A DNA stretch of 42,873 nucleotides from an uncultured Micrococcales bacterium. GTDB lineage: Bacteria; Actinomycetota; Actinomycetes; Actinomycetales; Microbacteriaceae. The DNA lies in NCBI GenBank assembly GCA_903909605.1, contig CAIVWH010000008.1:1-42873 (forward strand). The letters run 5' to 3'. A program made the position numbers and the translations under genes. The first letter of the stretch is position 1. Every line of letters starts with the position of its first letter. The notes under the pieces are model-generated. The model saw nothing but the letters and a program-made list of their open reading frames with translations. It had not been told where the DNA came from and ran no database searches. Below are positions 30,165 through 37,557 of this stretch, in pieces.

Positions 30165-30700
30165 TGCCAAAGCAACGCAAAAAGCGCAAACCCGTGGCTG
30201 GCGCGCCAACTCAGGCCCGCAATCAGAATCAAGTTTTCCCGCGCTGGATTCGAATTTCTGCCGTGGTACTTATTTTGATGTTGATGCTCAGCGCGCTGGT
30301 CGGAGCAATCGCATCGGCACCGGCAAAGGCCGCGAGCTTGCAGTCGACGCCTACCGTCAGCTTCAGTCCGCTGCCGACCTGTGCACCAATCGACACAGAT
30401 CACGACGGCATCCCGAATAACATCGATCAAGACATCGATGGCGACGGCATCGTCAATGGCAAAGATCCTGACATCGATGGCGATGGCATCCCAAACGCAC
30501 ACGACCCAGACCCCGCCTCGACCAACTGCGACGCGAGCACGACCCCGCCGCTAAACGTGCAGCAGACAAACTCTGGCGAGCAATTCCAAAGCAACCCGTG
30601 GCGCATCCCAGTGATTTTGTTGATTGGCGCCGGTGGCGTCGGTTACATCGTTTTACGTCGTCGGCGCGGTCAGAAGGCCAAGTCTGACAAGGTTGACTAA
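30164..30700 (+). CDS. Small membrane protein with thrombospondin type 3 calcium repeats, coupled to the giant gene
   Basis: The start is GTG 30164, whose G is the last base of the giant gene's TAG stop (TAGTG), with GGAG at 30152-30155 eight bases upstream. The frame runs open 30 codons further upstream inside the giant gene, but those residues have no signal-like character. The 178-residue protein has a basic N-terminus, a hydrophobic segment at 30-50 ending APAKAAS, three to four DxDxDG-type calcium repeats at 77-116 (IDGDGIVNGKDPDIDGDG), Cys73 and Cys122, a C-terminal helix at 148-164, and an RRRR tail. It lacks LPXTG. Such repeats bind Ca2+ in extracellular proteins. Overlap with the giant gene suggests balanced expression and a partner or accessory role (inference). 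Confidence 0.8.
   Translation: MPKQRKKRKPVAGAPTQARNQNQVFPRWIRISAVVLILMLMLSALVGAIASAPAKAASLQSTPTVSFSPLPTCAPIDTDHDGIPNNIDQDIDGDGIVNGKDPDIDGDGIPNAHDPDPASTNCDASTTPPLNVQQTNSGEQFQSNPWRIPVILLIGAGGVGYIVLRRRRGQKAKSDKVD
30425..30512 (+). repeat. Direct repeats encoding DIDGDGI calcium loops
   Basis: GACATCGATGGCGACGGCATC and its near-identical copy GACATCGATGGCGATGGCATC are about 40 bp apart, reflecting duplication of a type 3 calcium repeat. Only one synonymous base differs, so the duplication looks recent or is constrained. Confidence 0.75.
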
Positions 30701-31296
30701 TGGCTAGGGTTTTGCTCAATCACGGGTTGCGCAATCGTCGCCCGGCTACCCAGTGGCTCTATCGAACCGCGGTTGCGCTTCGGCGGCTTGGGCACCAGGT
30801 GAGTTACCCGCAGTTTCCAAACCCGGATGAGCCATCAATCGCCCAGTGGCAAGAGCTACTGGTTGCCGAACTGGAACTTCTTGAGGCAATCGGCTCCCAG
30901 GCTGGTGAGTTGATCTTTATTGGGCATTCCCTCGGTGGGTTGAATTTCATTCAGGCCGCTGTCGACGGGGTATTGCCCGTTGCCTTCGACCGAACCCTCT
31001 TGGTCGCACCAGCCGACCCCGACCTGCTGCCCGACCTGCCGGTAGGGGCCCTCAAGCTTGATTCGCCCGAGGTTATTGCGGCCACAAACAGCTATGCCGG
31101 CAGGCTAACTCTTGTCGGCTCCGACCTGGATGCCTGGCAACCAAGGGGAGTTCAGGCCACTTTTGGCGACCCGCTCGGGGTCACCGCCACGGTCATCCAA
31201 GGGGCGAAGCATTTCTCAGACGCAGACGGCTGGGGGCCATGGCAGGGCGTGATCGACTGGGTTCTCGACCCGGCGGCCGACCTCACCAAGCGCTGA
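30700..31296 (+). CDS. RBBP9/YdeN-like alpha/beta hydrolase
   Basis: This 198-residue cytoplasmic serine hydrolase starts at ATG 30700, overlapping the previous stop (TAATG), so it is translationally coupled. The nucleophile elbow GHSLGG gives Ser77; a candidate Asp lies in GSDLDAW and a candidate His in GAKHFSDADGWGPW, the order of the RBBP9/YdeN family. These small esterase-like proteins have poorly known substrates. No signal peptide or membrane segment is seen. Its link to the surface protein is suggested only by gene overlap; it may simply sit at the end of the transcript. Confidence 0.85.
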   Translation: MARVLLNHGLRNRRPATQWLYRTAVALRRLGHQVSYPQFPNPDEPSIAQWQELLVAELELLEAIGSQAGELIFIGHSLGGLNFIQAAVDGVLPVAFDRTLLVAPADPDLLPDLPVGALKLDSPEVIAATNSYAGRLTLVGSDLDAWQPRGVQATFGDPLGVTATVIQGAKHFSDADGWGPWQGVIDWVLDPAADLTKR

Positions 31297-31357
31297 TTAG
31301 GCTGGTAGCAAGCTCCCGATTTTTCCCACGGAGCAGGCAAAACAGTTAGAGCAGTCA

Positions 31358-32644
31358 ATGAAGATCTTGCTTATCGGCGCCGGTGGCGTCGGCGAGGCAA
31401 TCGCAAAACTCGCGGCAACCAGAAATTTCTATGAGCACATCGTTGTGGCCGACTACGACTTTGGTCGAGCCGAATCGGTGGTTGCCTGGATACGCCACCG
31501 CCACGGCGAAGCAACTGCGGCGAAATTCACCGCGGCGAAAATCGATGCCTCGGTTGCGGCGCAAATCGTTGAGGTCGCCGCGGCTCACAACATCACGCAC
31601 ATCTTGAATGCGGTCGAACCAAAGTTCGTGAACACTATCTTCAGCGCCGCCTTCACCGCCGGTGTGCACTATATAGACATGGCGATGAGTCTTTCTGAGC
31701 CGAATGAGCGCGACCCTTTCCACCTTCCCGGCATCAAGCTCGGCGATGCGCAATACGCAGTTCACGATCAGTGGGAACGTGCAGGCAAGCTCGCGCTGGT
31801 TGGCATGGGTGTTGAACCTGGTTTGTCGAACGTGTTCACGCGCTATGCCGCCGATTATCTGTTCGATGCCATCGATGAGGTTTCGGTCAAGGATGGCTCA
31901 AACCTGGTTGTCACCAACGATGTGGGCGAAGAAATCTTTGCACCATCGTTCTCAATCTGGACAACCATCGAAGAATGTCTCAACCCGCCACTGATCTGGC
32001 AGCGCGACAAGGGTTTCATCACCACGCAACCGTTTAGCGAACCGGAGATCTTCGATTTCCCGGAAGGTATCGGCGCTGTCGAGTGCGTGAACGTTGAGCA
32101 CGAAGAAGTTACGATGCTGCCGCGCACCATCCAGGCAAATCGGTTCACTTTTAAATACGGATTGGGCGCTGACTTCATCGCTGTGCTCAAAACCCTGAAC
32201 CGCCTCGGCCTCGACGGCACCCGCCCGACTCGAGTTCGCTCGGCGCAGGGCCCGGTCGACGTTGCCCCGCGCGATGTCGTTGCCGCCGTGCTGCCAAACC
32301 CGGCCTCGATCGGGCCGCGCATGACCGGCAAGACCTGTGCCGGCGTGCTGGTTACCGGCACCGGCAAGGATGGCCAACCGCGCGCCACCTACCTTTACAA
32401 CGTGGTCGACAACCAGTGGAGCATGGAACACTTCGAGTCACAGTGCGTGGTTTGGCAGACGGCCTTCAACCCGCTCTGCGCTCTAGAGCTCATGGCAGAG
32501 GGCGTCTGGAAGGGCGCCGGCGTGCTCGGCCCAGAGTGTTTCGATGCCAAGCCGTTCCTCGATCTGCTGAGTTCTCAGCACGGCTATGACGTTAAGTGGC
32601 ATCAGCAGGAACGCATGCCTGCTTCGCCGCTGCGCATGCCATAA
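31358..32644 (+). CDS. Saccharopine dehydrogenase family NAD(P)-dependent oxidoreductase
   Basis: The 428-residue cytoplasmic protein opens with a Rossmann fold, GAGGVG at 7-12. Later blocks such as GMGVEPGLSNVF and LPNPASIGPRMTG match the LYS9/carboxynorspermidine dehydrogenase branch of the family. Two readings are possible: reductive or oxidative handling of saccharopine in lysine metabolism, or formation of carboxynorspermidine-type polyamine precursors. Neighbours (a GMC flavoprotein, and PuuD-like and aldehyde dehydrogenase genes nearby on the other strand) fit amine or amino-acid metabolism but do not decide. No close Shine-Dalgarno is seen; TTAGAG six bases before the ATG may be the -10 of a leaderless start. 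The next gene follows after 34 bp. Confidence 0.82.
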   Translation: MKILLIGAGGVGEAIAKLAATRNFYEHIVVADYDFGRAESVVAWIRHRHGEATAAKFTAAKIDASVAAQIVEVAAAHNITHILNAVEPKFVNTIFSAAFTAGVHYIDMAMSLSEPNERDPFHLPGIKLGDAQYAVHDQWERAGKLALVGMGVEPGLSNVFTRYAADYLFDAIDEVSVKDGSNLVVTNDVGEEIFAPSFSIWTTIEECLNPPLIWQRDKGFITTQPFSEPEIFDFPEGIGAVECVNVEHEEVTMLPRTIQANRFTFKYGLGADFIAVLKTLNRLGLDGTRPTRVRSAQGPVDVAPRDVVAAVLPNPASIGPRMTGKTCAGVLVTGTGKDGQPRATYLYNVVDNQWSMEHFESQCVVWQTAFNPLCALELMAEGVWKGAGVLGPECFDAKPFLDLLSSQHGYDVKWHQQERMPASPLRMP

Positions 32645-32678
32645 CCGTTAGCTACCCCAACCAGGATTAGGAGCCAAA

Positions 32679-34370
32679 GTGTCTGACTACGACGTAGCAA
32701 TCATCGGCTCTGGTTTTGGCGGTTCAGTTGCGGCACTACGCCTCACCGAAAAGGGCTACCGAGTGCTGGTAATCGAAGCCGGCCGCCGCTTCGCCGATGA
32801 CGAGTTTGCCAAGACCTCTTGGAACCTCTCGCGTTTTCTGTTCTTTCCGCGACTCGGTTTGCGAGGCATCCAGCGCATTGATCTGCTGAGCAACGTCATG
32901 GTGATGAGCGGCGCGGGAGTTGGCGGCGGCTCGCTGGTTTATGCCAACACGTTGTATCGACCTCCGGTTTCGTTTTTCAAGACCGGCTCGTGGGTTGGGG
33001 TCTGCGACTGGCAAAAAGAACTCGAGCCCTACTATTCGCTTGCCGAGAAGATGCTCGGTGTCGAAGTCAACCCGTTCGACAGCAACAGCGATCGCGCACT
33101 TCGCAAAGTGGCAAACCGGATGGGCTTCGGCGAGACTTACCGACCCACACCGGTCGGCATCTACTTTGGTGCGAAGAAGAAACTCGAGCCTGGTACCACC
33201 ACCTCCGACCCATACTTCGGTGGCGTCGGCCCAGAGCGCACCAGCTGCATCAACTGCGGCGAGTGCATGACCGGATGCCGACACGGCGCCAAGAACACTC
33301 TGGTCAAGAATTACCTCTGGCTCGCCGAAAGAGCAGGGGCGAAGGTGCTCGCCGAAACCACTGTGACCAATATCGGTCGCGTCGATTCTGCAGCTGGGGC
33401 GTTCAAACTCGAAATGCGCACATCCTGGGCGAGCGGAATCACCAAAAAGCGCAGCATCACCGCCGACCAGGTCATCGTGGCAGCCGGTGCACTCGGCACC
33501 GCGAAACTGCTTCAGCGCGTGCGCGCGGCCGGCAACCTTCAGGGGCTAAGCCCGATGTTGGGCTCATTTAGCCGAACCAATTCCGAGTCACTGCTCGGCG
33601 TGGTTGCGCGCTATGACGACATCGACTACAGCGAGGGCAGCGCAATCACCTCGAGCGTTTGGCCTCGCCCAGACACCCACATCGAACCGGTTCGTTACGG
33701 TCACGGCTCGGGTTTCATGGGCTTTTTGCAGTCGATCATGGCAAGCACCCCGGATGGCAAGCCCCCGACGCCGGCTCGCTGGCTGACCGCGGGGCTTCGC
33801 AACCTTGGCAAACTGCCCAAGTTCTACAACCTGCGCCAGTGGCCAAAGCGCACGTTGATCTTGCTGGTAATGCAATCTCGCGATAACTCGCTGGTCACCT
33901 CGCTAAAGCGCGGCATCTTCGGCAGTCGCCTGGTTTCGAAGCAGGGTACGGGTGAACCCAACCCGCACTGGGTCGAGCTCGGGCACAAGGTGGCTCGCGA
34001 GCTCGAAACCGAGATTGACGGCACGGCTGGGGCGGTAACCACCGAGGCATTCGGCATTCCGATGACCGCGCACTTCCTCGGCGGCTGCGTGATTGGGGCT
34101 AGCTCAGCCGAGGGAGTTGTCGATGGCTACCTGCGCGCTTACGGCGAGCCCGGCCTGCACATCTTCGACGGTTCGACGCTTTCGGCCAACCCCGGGGTCA
34201 ACCCGTCTCTTTCGATTACCGCTCAGGCCGAGTGGGCCGCCGCTCACTGGCCAAACCTCGGCGACAAGGATGCACGGCCGAAGCTCGGCGCAAAGTTCAA
34301 GGTTGTTCCGCCAACCGAGGCACGGTCATCCGTGGTTAAGAAATTTGGCCCAGCTCGCGCAAAACGTTAA
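32679..34370 (+). CDS. GMC-family FAD oxidoreductase, cholesterol-oxidase (ChoD)-like, with a four-Cys motif
   Basis: The 563-residue protein starts at GTG 32679 with TAGGAG at 32668-32673. The FAD dinucleotide-binding motif GSGFGGS is at 10-16 and the GMC C-terminal block with HFLGGCVIGASS and NPGVNPSLSITAQAE is near 475-520. Between them lies CINCGECMTGC (Cys190, 193, 196, 200), a CX2CX2CX3C pattern like a 4Fe-4S ligand set. This matches the group annotated ChoD in mycobacteria, whose true substrate is doubtful; sterol oxidation in this organism is not supported by any neighbour. It oxidises an alcohol or related donor. Probably co-transcribed with the dehydrogenase upstream. Confidence 0.85.
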   Translation: MSDYDVAIIGSGFGGSVAALRLTEKGYRVLVIEAGRRFADDEFAKTSWNLSRFLFFPRLGLRGIQRIDLLSNVMVMSGAGVGGGSLVYANTLYRPPVSFFKTGSWVGVCDWQKELEPYYSLAEKMLGVEVNPFDSNSDRALRKVANRMGFGETYRPTPVGIYFGAKKKLEPGTTTSDPYFGGVGPERTSCINCGECMTGCRHGAKNTLVKNYLWLAERAGAKVLAETTVTNIGRVDSAAGAFKLEMRTSWASGITKKRSITADQVIVAAGALGTAKLLQRVRAAGNLQGLSPMLGSFSRTNSESLLGVVARYDDIDYSEGSAITSSVWPRPDTHIEPVRYGHGSGFMGFLQSIMASTPDGKPPTPARWLTAGLRNLGKLPKFYNLRQWPKRTLILLVMQSRDNSLVTSLKRGIFGSRLVSKQGTGEPNPHWVELGHKVARELETEIDGTAGAVTTEAFGIPMTAHFLGGCVIGASSAEGVVDGYLRAYGEPGLHIFDGSTLSANPGVNPSLSITAQAEWAAAHWPNLGDKDARPKLGAKFKVVPPTEARSSVVKKFGPARAKR

Positions 34371-34400
34371 CGGCCCGAGACGGCTAAGACCAAGCTCGAG

Positions 34401-35099
34401 TTACAGCGAGCTGGCGAAGTCTGAAGACTCGGCAACAAAGCGCTTGATGATTTCAAAGTTTGGCGCGTCATCCTTGTAGTTGTCTTCTGGATGCCACTGC
34501 ACACCAAAGGCCCAACCCGTGTTGAGATATTTGACGGCTTCGATGTGGCCCTCAGGCGCCCAAGCGATTGGCTCGATGCCGGTTGCAACTCTGTCGAGAA
34601 TTTGGTGATGAAAGCACGAGGCACTCACAGTGTCACTGCTCATGCCGAGCTCGGCTACATCTTTCGACACTGTGACGTTTGCGAGGTGATCGCGATGTGG
34701 CTCGCTCATGTGCTGCACCAAGGTTCCGCCGAGGGCAACGTTTGCAACCTGGGTGCCGCGACAGATGGTGAGAAGCGGAATCTTGTTGGCGATTGCGTAG
34801 CGAATGAGTGAGATGTCAACCTCGTCCTGCTCAGGGTCGCAGCCATAAACCTCGTCGCTCAGAATCTCTTGACCGTAGAACTTGGGATGAACGTCGGCGC
34901 CACCAGGCATCAAAATTCCCGAGATGCCGATTAGGCGTTCATCCCAGTTGCTATCGAGCACTGGCAACATCATCACCGGATCGCCGCCGGCATCCCAGAT
35001 CATTTCAAGCAACCGGCGTGAGTTGACGATTGCCTCTTTGCGATTGGCGGTGCTGCCTTTGGCGAAGCGGCCGAGGATTGCGATGCGCGGACGGCTCAT
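34401..35099 (-). CDS. PuuD-like gamma-glutamyl-gamma-aminobutyrate hydrolase (class I glutamine amidotransferase fold)
   Basis: The 232-residue cytoplasmic hydrolase has the class I triad: nucleophile Cys113 in TICRGTQ, His203 and Glu205 in WHPE. The oxyanion loop is MPGGADV at 64-70. The family releases glutamate from gamma-glutamyl-GABA or similar amides in putrescine breakdown. It starts only 3 bp after the aldehyde dehydrogenase stop, so the two form an operon matching PuuC-PuuD logic. The exact gamma-glutamyl substrate is inferred, and no PuuA or PuuB is in the window. It converges with the GMC gene. Confidence 0.85.
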   Translation of the reverse strand: MSRPRIAILGRFAKGSTANRKEAIVNSRRLLEMIWDAGGDPVMMLPVLDSNWDERLIGISGILMPGGADVHPKFYGQEILSDEVYGCDPEQDEVDISLIRYAIANKIPLLTICRGTQVANVALGGTLVQHMSEPHRDHLANVTVSKDVAELGMSSDTVSASCFHHQILDRVATGIEPIAWAPEGHIEAVKYLNTGWAFGVQWHPEDNYKDDAPNFEIIKRFVAESSDFASSL

Positions 35100-35102
35100 G
35101 GG

Positions 35103-36566
35103 CTAGCTCTTTGGAAAGAGCACGTAGCGGGTCTCAAGGTACTCATTGATGCCCTCTGCGCCGCCTTCGCGACCGAGGCCAGACTGCTTGACGCCGCCGA
35201 ATGGGGCTGCCGCGTTCGAGACCAGGCCGGTGTTGATGCCGCTCATGCCGCTGTCGAGGCTCTCGACCAGGCGCATGCCGCGCTTGAGGTCTTCGGTGAA
35301 GGCATAGCTGACCAGGCCGTATTCGGTGTCGTTGGCCAGGCGCACGGCCTCTTCCTCGGTCTTGAAGCGCACGATTGGCGCGACCGGGCCAAAAATCTCT
35401 TCACTCAGGATGCTCGAACCAGGCTTCACGTGATCGATCACGGTTGGCTCAAAGAAGTAACCCTCGCTGCCGGTAGCCCCGCCGCCGGTGACAATGCTGG
35501 CCCCCTCTGAGGTTGCGCTGTCGACCAGGCGCTTGATGTTTGTGCGCGCCTTTTCGTTGATGACCGGGCCACAGGTGATGTCTGCTTCGACACCGCGGCC
35601 GAGTTTCAGAGCGCTCATCTTTTCGGCGAACTTGCTTGCGAACTCGGCGGCTACCGACTCGTGCACAATGAATCGGTTTGCCGCGGTGCAGGCCTGACCA
35701 ATGTTGCGCATCTTCGCCTGCATCGCGCCGGTGACGGCTGCATCGATGTCGGCATCCTCGAAAACTAGAAACGGTGCGTTGCCGCCTAGCTCCATGGATG
35801 TGCGCAGCACATTTTGCGCGGCTTGCTCGAGCAGCTTCACTCCAACAGGGGTCGAACCAGTGAACGTGAGTTTGCGCAAGCGAGAGTCTGCAATTATCGG
35901 GCCAGAGGTTGCGGCCGATGAGTTGGTGGTGAAAACGTTGAGCACGCCATCTGGCAATCCGGCTTCCTGCATGGTCTTGGCAAGCAGCAGTGTGGTTAGC
36001 GGAGTGAGCTCTGCTGGCTTGACCACGATGGTGCAACCGGCGGCAATTGCCGGGCCGATCTTGCGGGTTGCCATGGCCAGCGGAAAGTTCCACGGGGTGA
36101 TTGCGAACGCCGGGCCGACCGGGCGCATTGTCACGAGCATGTTGCCGGTGCCCTCGGGGTTTGAGCCAAAGCGACCCGAGATGCGTGATGCCTCTTCGCT
36201 GAACCAGCGCAAGAATTCGTTGCCGTAGGTGACTTCGCCGCGAGCCTCGGCAATCGGCTTGCCCATCTCGAGCGAAATCAAAGTGGCGAATTCTTCGCTG
36301 CGCTCGCGAACCAACTCGAAGGTTCTGCGCAAAATCTCGGCGCGTTCGCGTGGGGCGGTCTTGGCCCACCTCGCCTGAGCCTCGTCGGCTGCGGTCAAAG
36401 CACGAAGTGCATCCTCGGCGGTTGCATTTGCAATGGTCTTCAGCACCTTGCCGGTAGCCGGATCTTCGACCTCGATGGCCTGACTGCCCGAACCGTCGAC
36501 CCACTGGCCGCCGATGAAAAGTTGGCTGGGAACGGATGAAAGCAGGGAGGTCTCTGAGGTCGACAT
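35103..36566 (-). CDS. NAD(P)-dependent aldehyde dehydrogenase, succinate-semialdehyde dehydrogenase-like
   Basis: The 487-residue protein has the aldehyde dehydrogenase core: ITPWNFPL (156-163), FTGSTPVG (235-242), general base Glu259 in MELGGNAPF, and catalytic Cys293 in GQACTAANR. The C-terminal FGGVKQSGLGREGG is typical of the GabD/succinate-semialdehyde branch. It probably oxidises succinate semialdehyde or a gamma-glutamyl-aminobutyraldehyde to the acid, feeding carbon to the TCA cycle, with the PuuD-like hydrolase 3 bp downstream. It is divergent from the asparaginase gene with only 27 bp between starts. A GATAAT box lies six bases before ATG, so a leaderless transcript is likely; an AAGGGA Shine-Dalgarno overlaps the box and is an alternative. 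Confidence 0.9.
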   Translation of the reverse strand: MSTSETSLLSSVPSQLFIGGQWVDGSGSQAIEVEDPATGKVLKTIANATAEDALRALTAADEAQARWAKTAPRERAEILRRTFELVRERSEEFATLISLEMGKPIAEARGEVTYGNEFLRWFSEEASRISGRFGSNPEGTGNMLVTMRPVGPAFAITPWNFPLAMATRKIGPAIAAGCTIVVKPAELTPLTTLLLAKTMQEAGLPDGVLNVFTTNSSAATSGPIIADSRLRKLTFTGSTPVGVKLLEQAAQNVLRTSMELGGNAPFLVFEDADIDAAVTGAMQAKMRNIGQACTAANRFIVHESVAAEFASKFAEKMSALKLGRGVEADITCGPVINEKARTNIKRLVDSATSEGASIVTGGGATGSEGYFFEPTVIDHVKPGSSILSEEIFGPVAPIVRFKTEEEAVRLANDTEYGLVSYAFTEDLKRGMRLVESLDSGMSGINTGLVSNAAAPFGGVKQSGLGREGGAEGINEYLETRYVLFPKS

Positions 36567-36593
36567 CTAACGATTATCCCTTAGATTTTGACT
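36567..36593. promoter_or_regulatory. 27-bp divergent region with two opposed leaderless-type -10 boxes
   Basis: On the plus strand TAGATT (36582-36587) lies exactly 6 bp before ATG 36594. On the minus strand GATAAT (36578-36573) lies exactly 6 bp before ATG 36566. The two -10 boxes are 3 bp apart, so each promoter's -35 region falls inside or beyond the other gene's start. Both could not easily be occupied by RNA polymerase at once. Confidence 0.6.
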
Positions 36594-37508
36594 ATGACTC
36601 CAGACCAAGAGACCGTTCAAATGCTGGCCGCCAAGCCGGGCGACTTCGTGGAAGTGGCCGAATTGACCCGCGGCGGCTTGGTCGAATCGAGGCACCGGGG
36701 CATCGCCGTGCTAACCGGCCCGGATGGCAATCAGGTGGCCCACCGTGGCAACCCAAAGCGCCTGATCTATCCGCGCTCGGCCATCAAGCCGCTGCAGACC
36801 GTGGCTATGCGAAGGGCTGGTCTGGCACTCACAGGCGCCGAATTGGCCATCACCTCGGCCAGCCACCGCGGCACAAACGCTCACCTCGACCTGGTTCGCT
36901 CGGTCTTGACCGGGGCAGGGTTGACTGAAACAGCCCTGCAGTGCCCAGACGGCATCAACTACAACTGCTCGGGCAAGCACGCCGGATTCCTCGCAGCCTC
37001 TGTGGCAAACGGCTGGCCGACCGACAACTACCTCTCTATCGATCACCCACTGCAAAGTCTGGTAATCGAAGTGCTCGAGGAGTTCTCCGGTGAGCGCATT
37101 CTTCACTCAAGCGTCGACGGCTGCGGGGCTCCCCTGCACGCGATGACAGTCGAGGGCGTTGCTCGTGCCACCGGCAAGCTCACCGCAACCGAGCCAGAAT
37201 TGGTCGATGCGCTTACCTCAAACGGATGGGTAATTTCGAACCACGGAGTTGCAGATGCCATTTTGCTAGACGCGGGTTTCGTCGCGAAGAACGGCGCCGA
37301 AGGTGTGTTTGCCGTTGGTGCTCGCGATGGTCACGGACTTGCCATCAAGATTGCCGACGGAAACCTTCGGGCTGCACCTCTCTTGGCAATCAAAATGCTG
37401 CACGAGAACGGGCTGCTGGGTCAATCGCACTACCGCGAACTACTTGCCGCGCTCGCTGTTCCGACACTCGGTGGCGGAAACGTTCAAGGCGAACTGCGCG
37501 CACTTTAG
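36594..37508 (+). CDS. Asparaginase, PF06089-type (type II-like, Rhizobium etli AnsA-related family)
   Basis: The 304-residue protein carries RSAIKPLQ near 60-67, NCSGKHAG near 123-130 and SVDGCGAPLH, the hallmarks of the thermolabile/thermostable rhizobial asparaginase family rather than the classical AnsA/AnsB fold. It converts asparagine to aspartate and ammonia, probably in the cytoplasm since there is no signal peptide. ATG 36594 is preferred over TTG 36588 because TAGATT six bases upstream of the ATG suits a leaderless start. It sits among nitrogen-scavenging genes. Confidence 0.87.
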   Translation: MTPDQETVQMLAAKPGDFVEVAELTRGGLVESRHRGIAVLTGPDGNQVAHRGNPKRLIYPRSAIKPLQTVAMRRAGLALTGAELAITSASHRGTNAHLDLVRSVLTGAGLTETALQCPDGINYNCSGKHAGFLAASVANGWPTDNYLSIDHPLQSLVIEVLEEFSGERILHSSVDGCGAPLHAMTVEGVARATGKLTATEPELVDALTSNGWVISNHGVADAILLDAGFVAKNGAEGVFAVGARDGHGLAIKIADGNLRAAPLLAIKMLHENGLLGQSHYRELLAALAVPTLGGGNVQGELRAL

Positions 37509-37511
37509 AAA

Positions 37512-37545
37512 AGTAACTCTGCGGCGAATCTCTGGCCCAGTTACT
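37512..37545. terminator. Weak candidate hairpin between convergent genes
   Basis: AGTAACT (37512-37518) and AGTTACT (37539-37545) form a 7-bp stem with a 20-nt loop between the asparaginase and ABC-transporter stops. There is no T-tract, so termination is doubtful. Confidence 0.25.
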
Positions 37546-37557
37546 CCGTTGACTGAA

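Noticed and set aside
34393-34412. AGCTCG/CGAGCT inverted repeat between the GMC and PuuD-like genes
   Set aside because: Only 6 bp, overlaps the PuuD-like stop codon and has no T-tract; too weak to call a terminator.
35449-36504. 351-codon minus-strand frame within the aldehyde dehydrogenase gene
   Set aside because: It is another frame of the same strand, rich in Arg, His and Cys as expected of a shadow, while the overlapping frame has all aldehyde dehydrogenase motifs.
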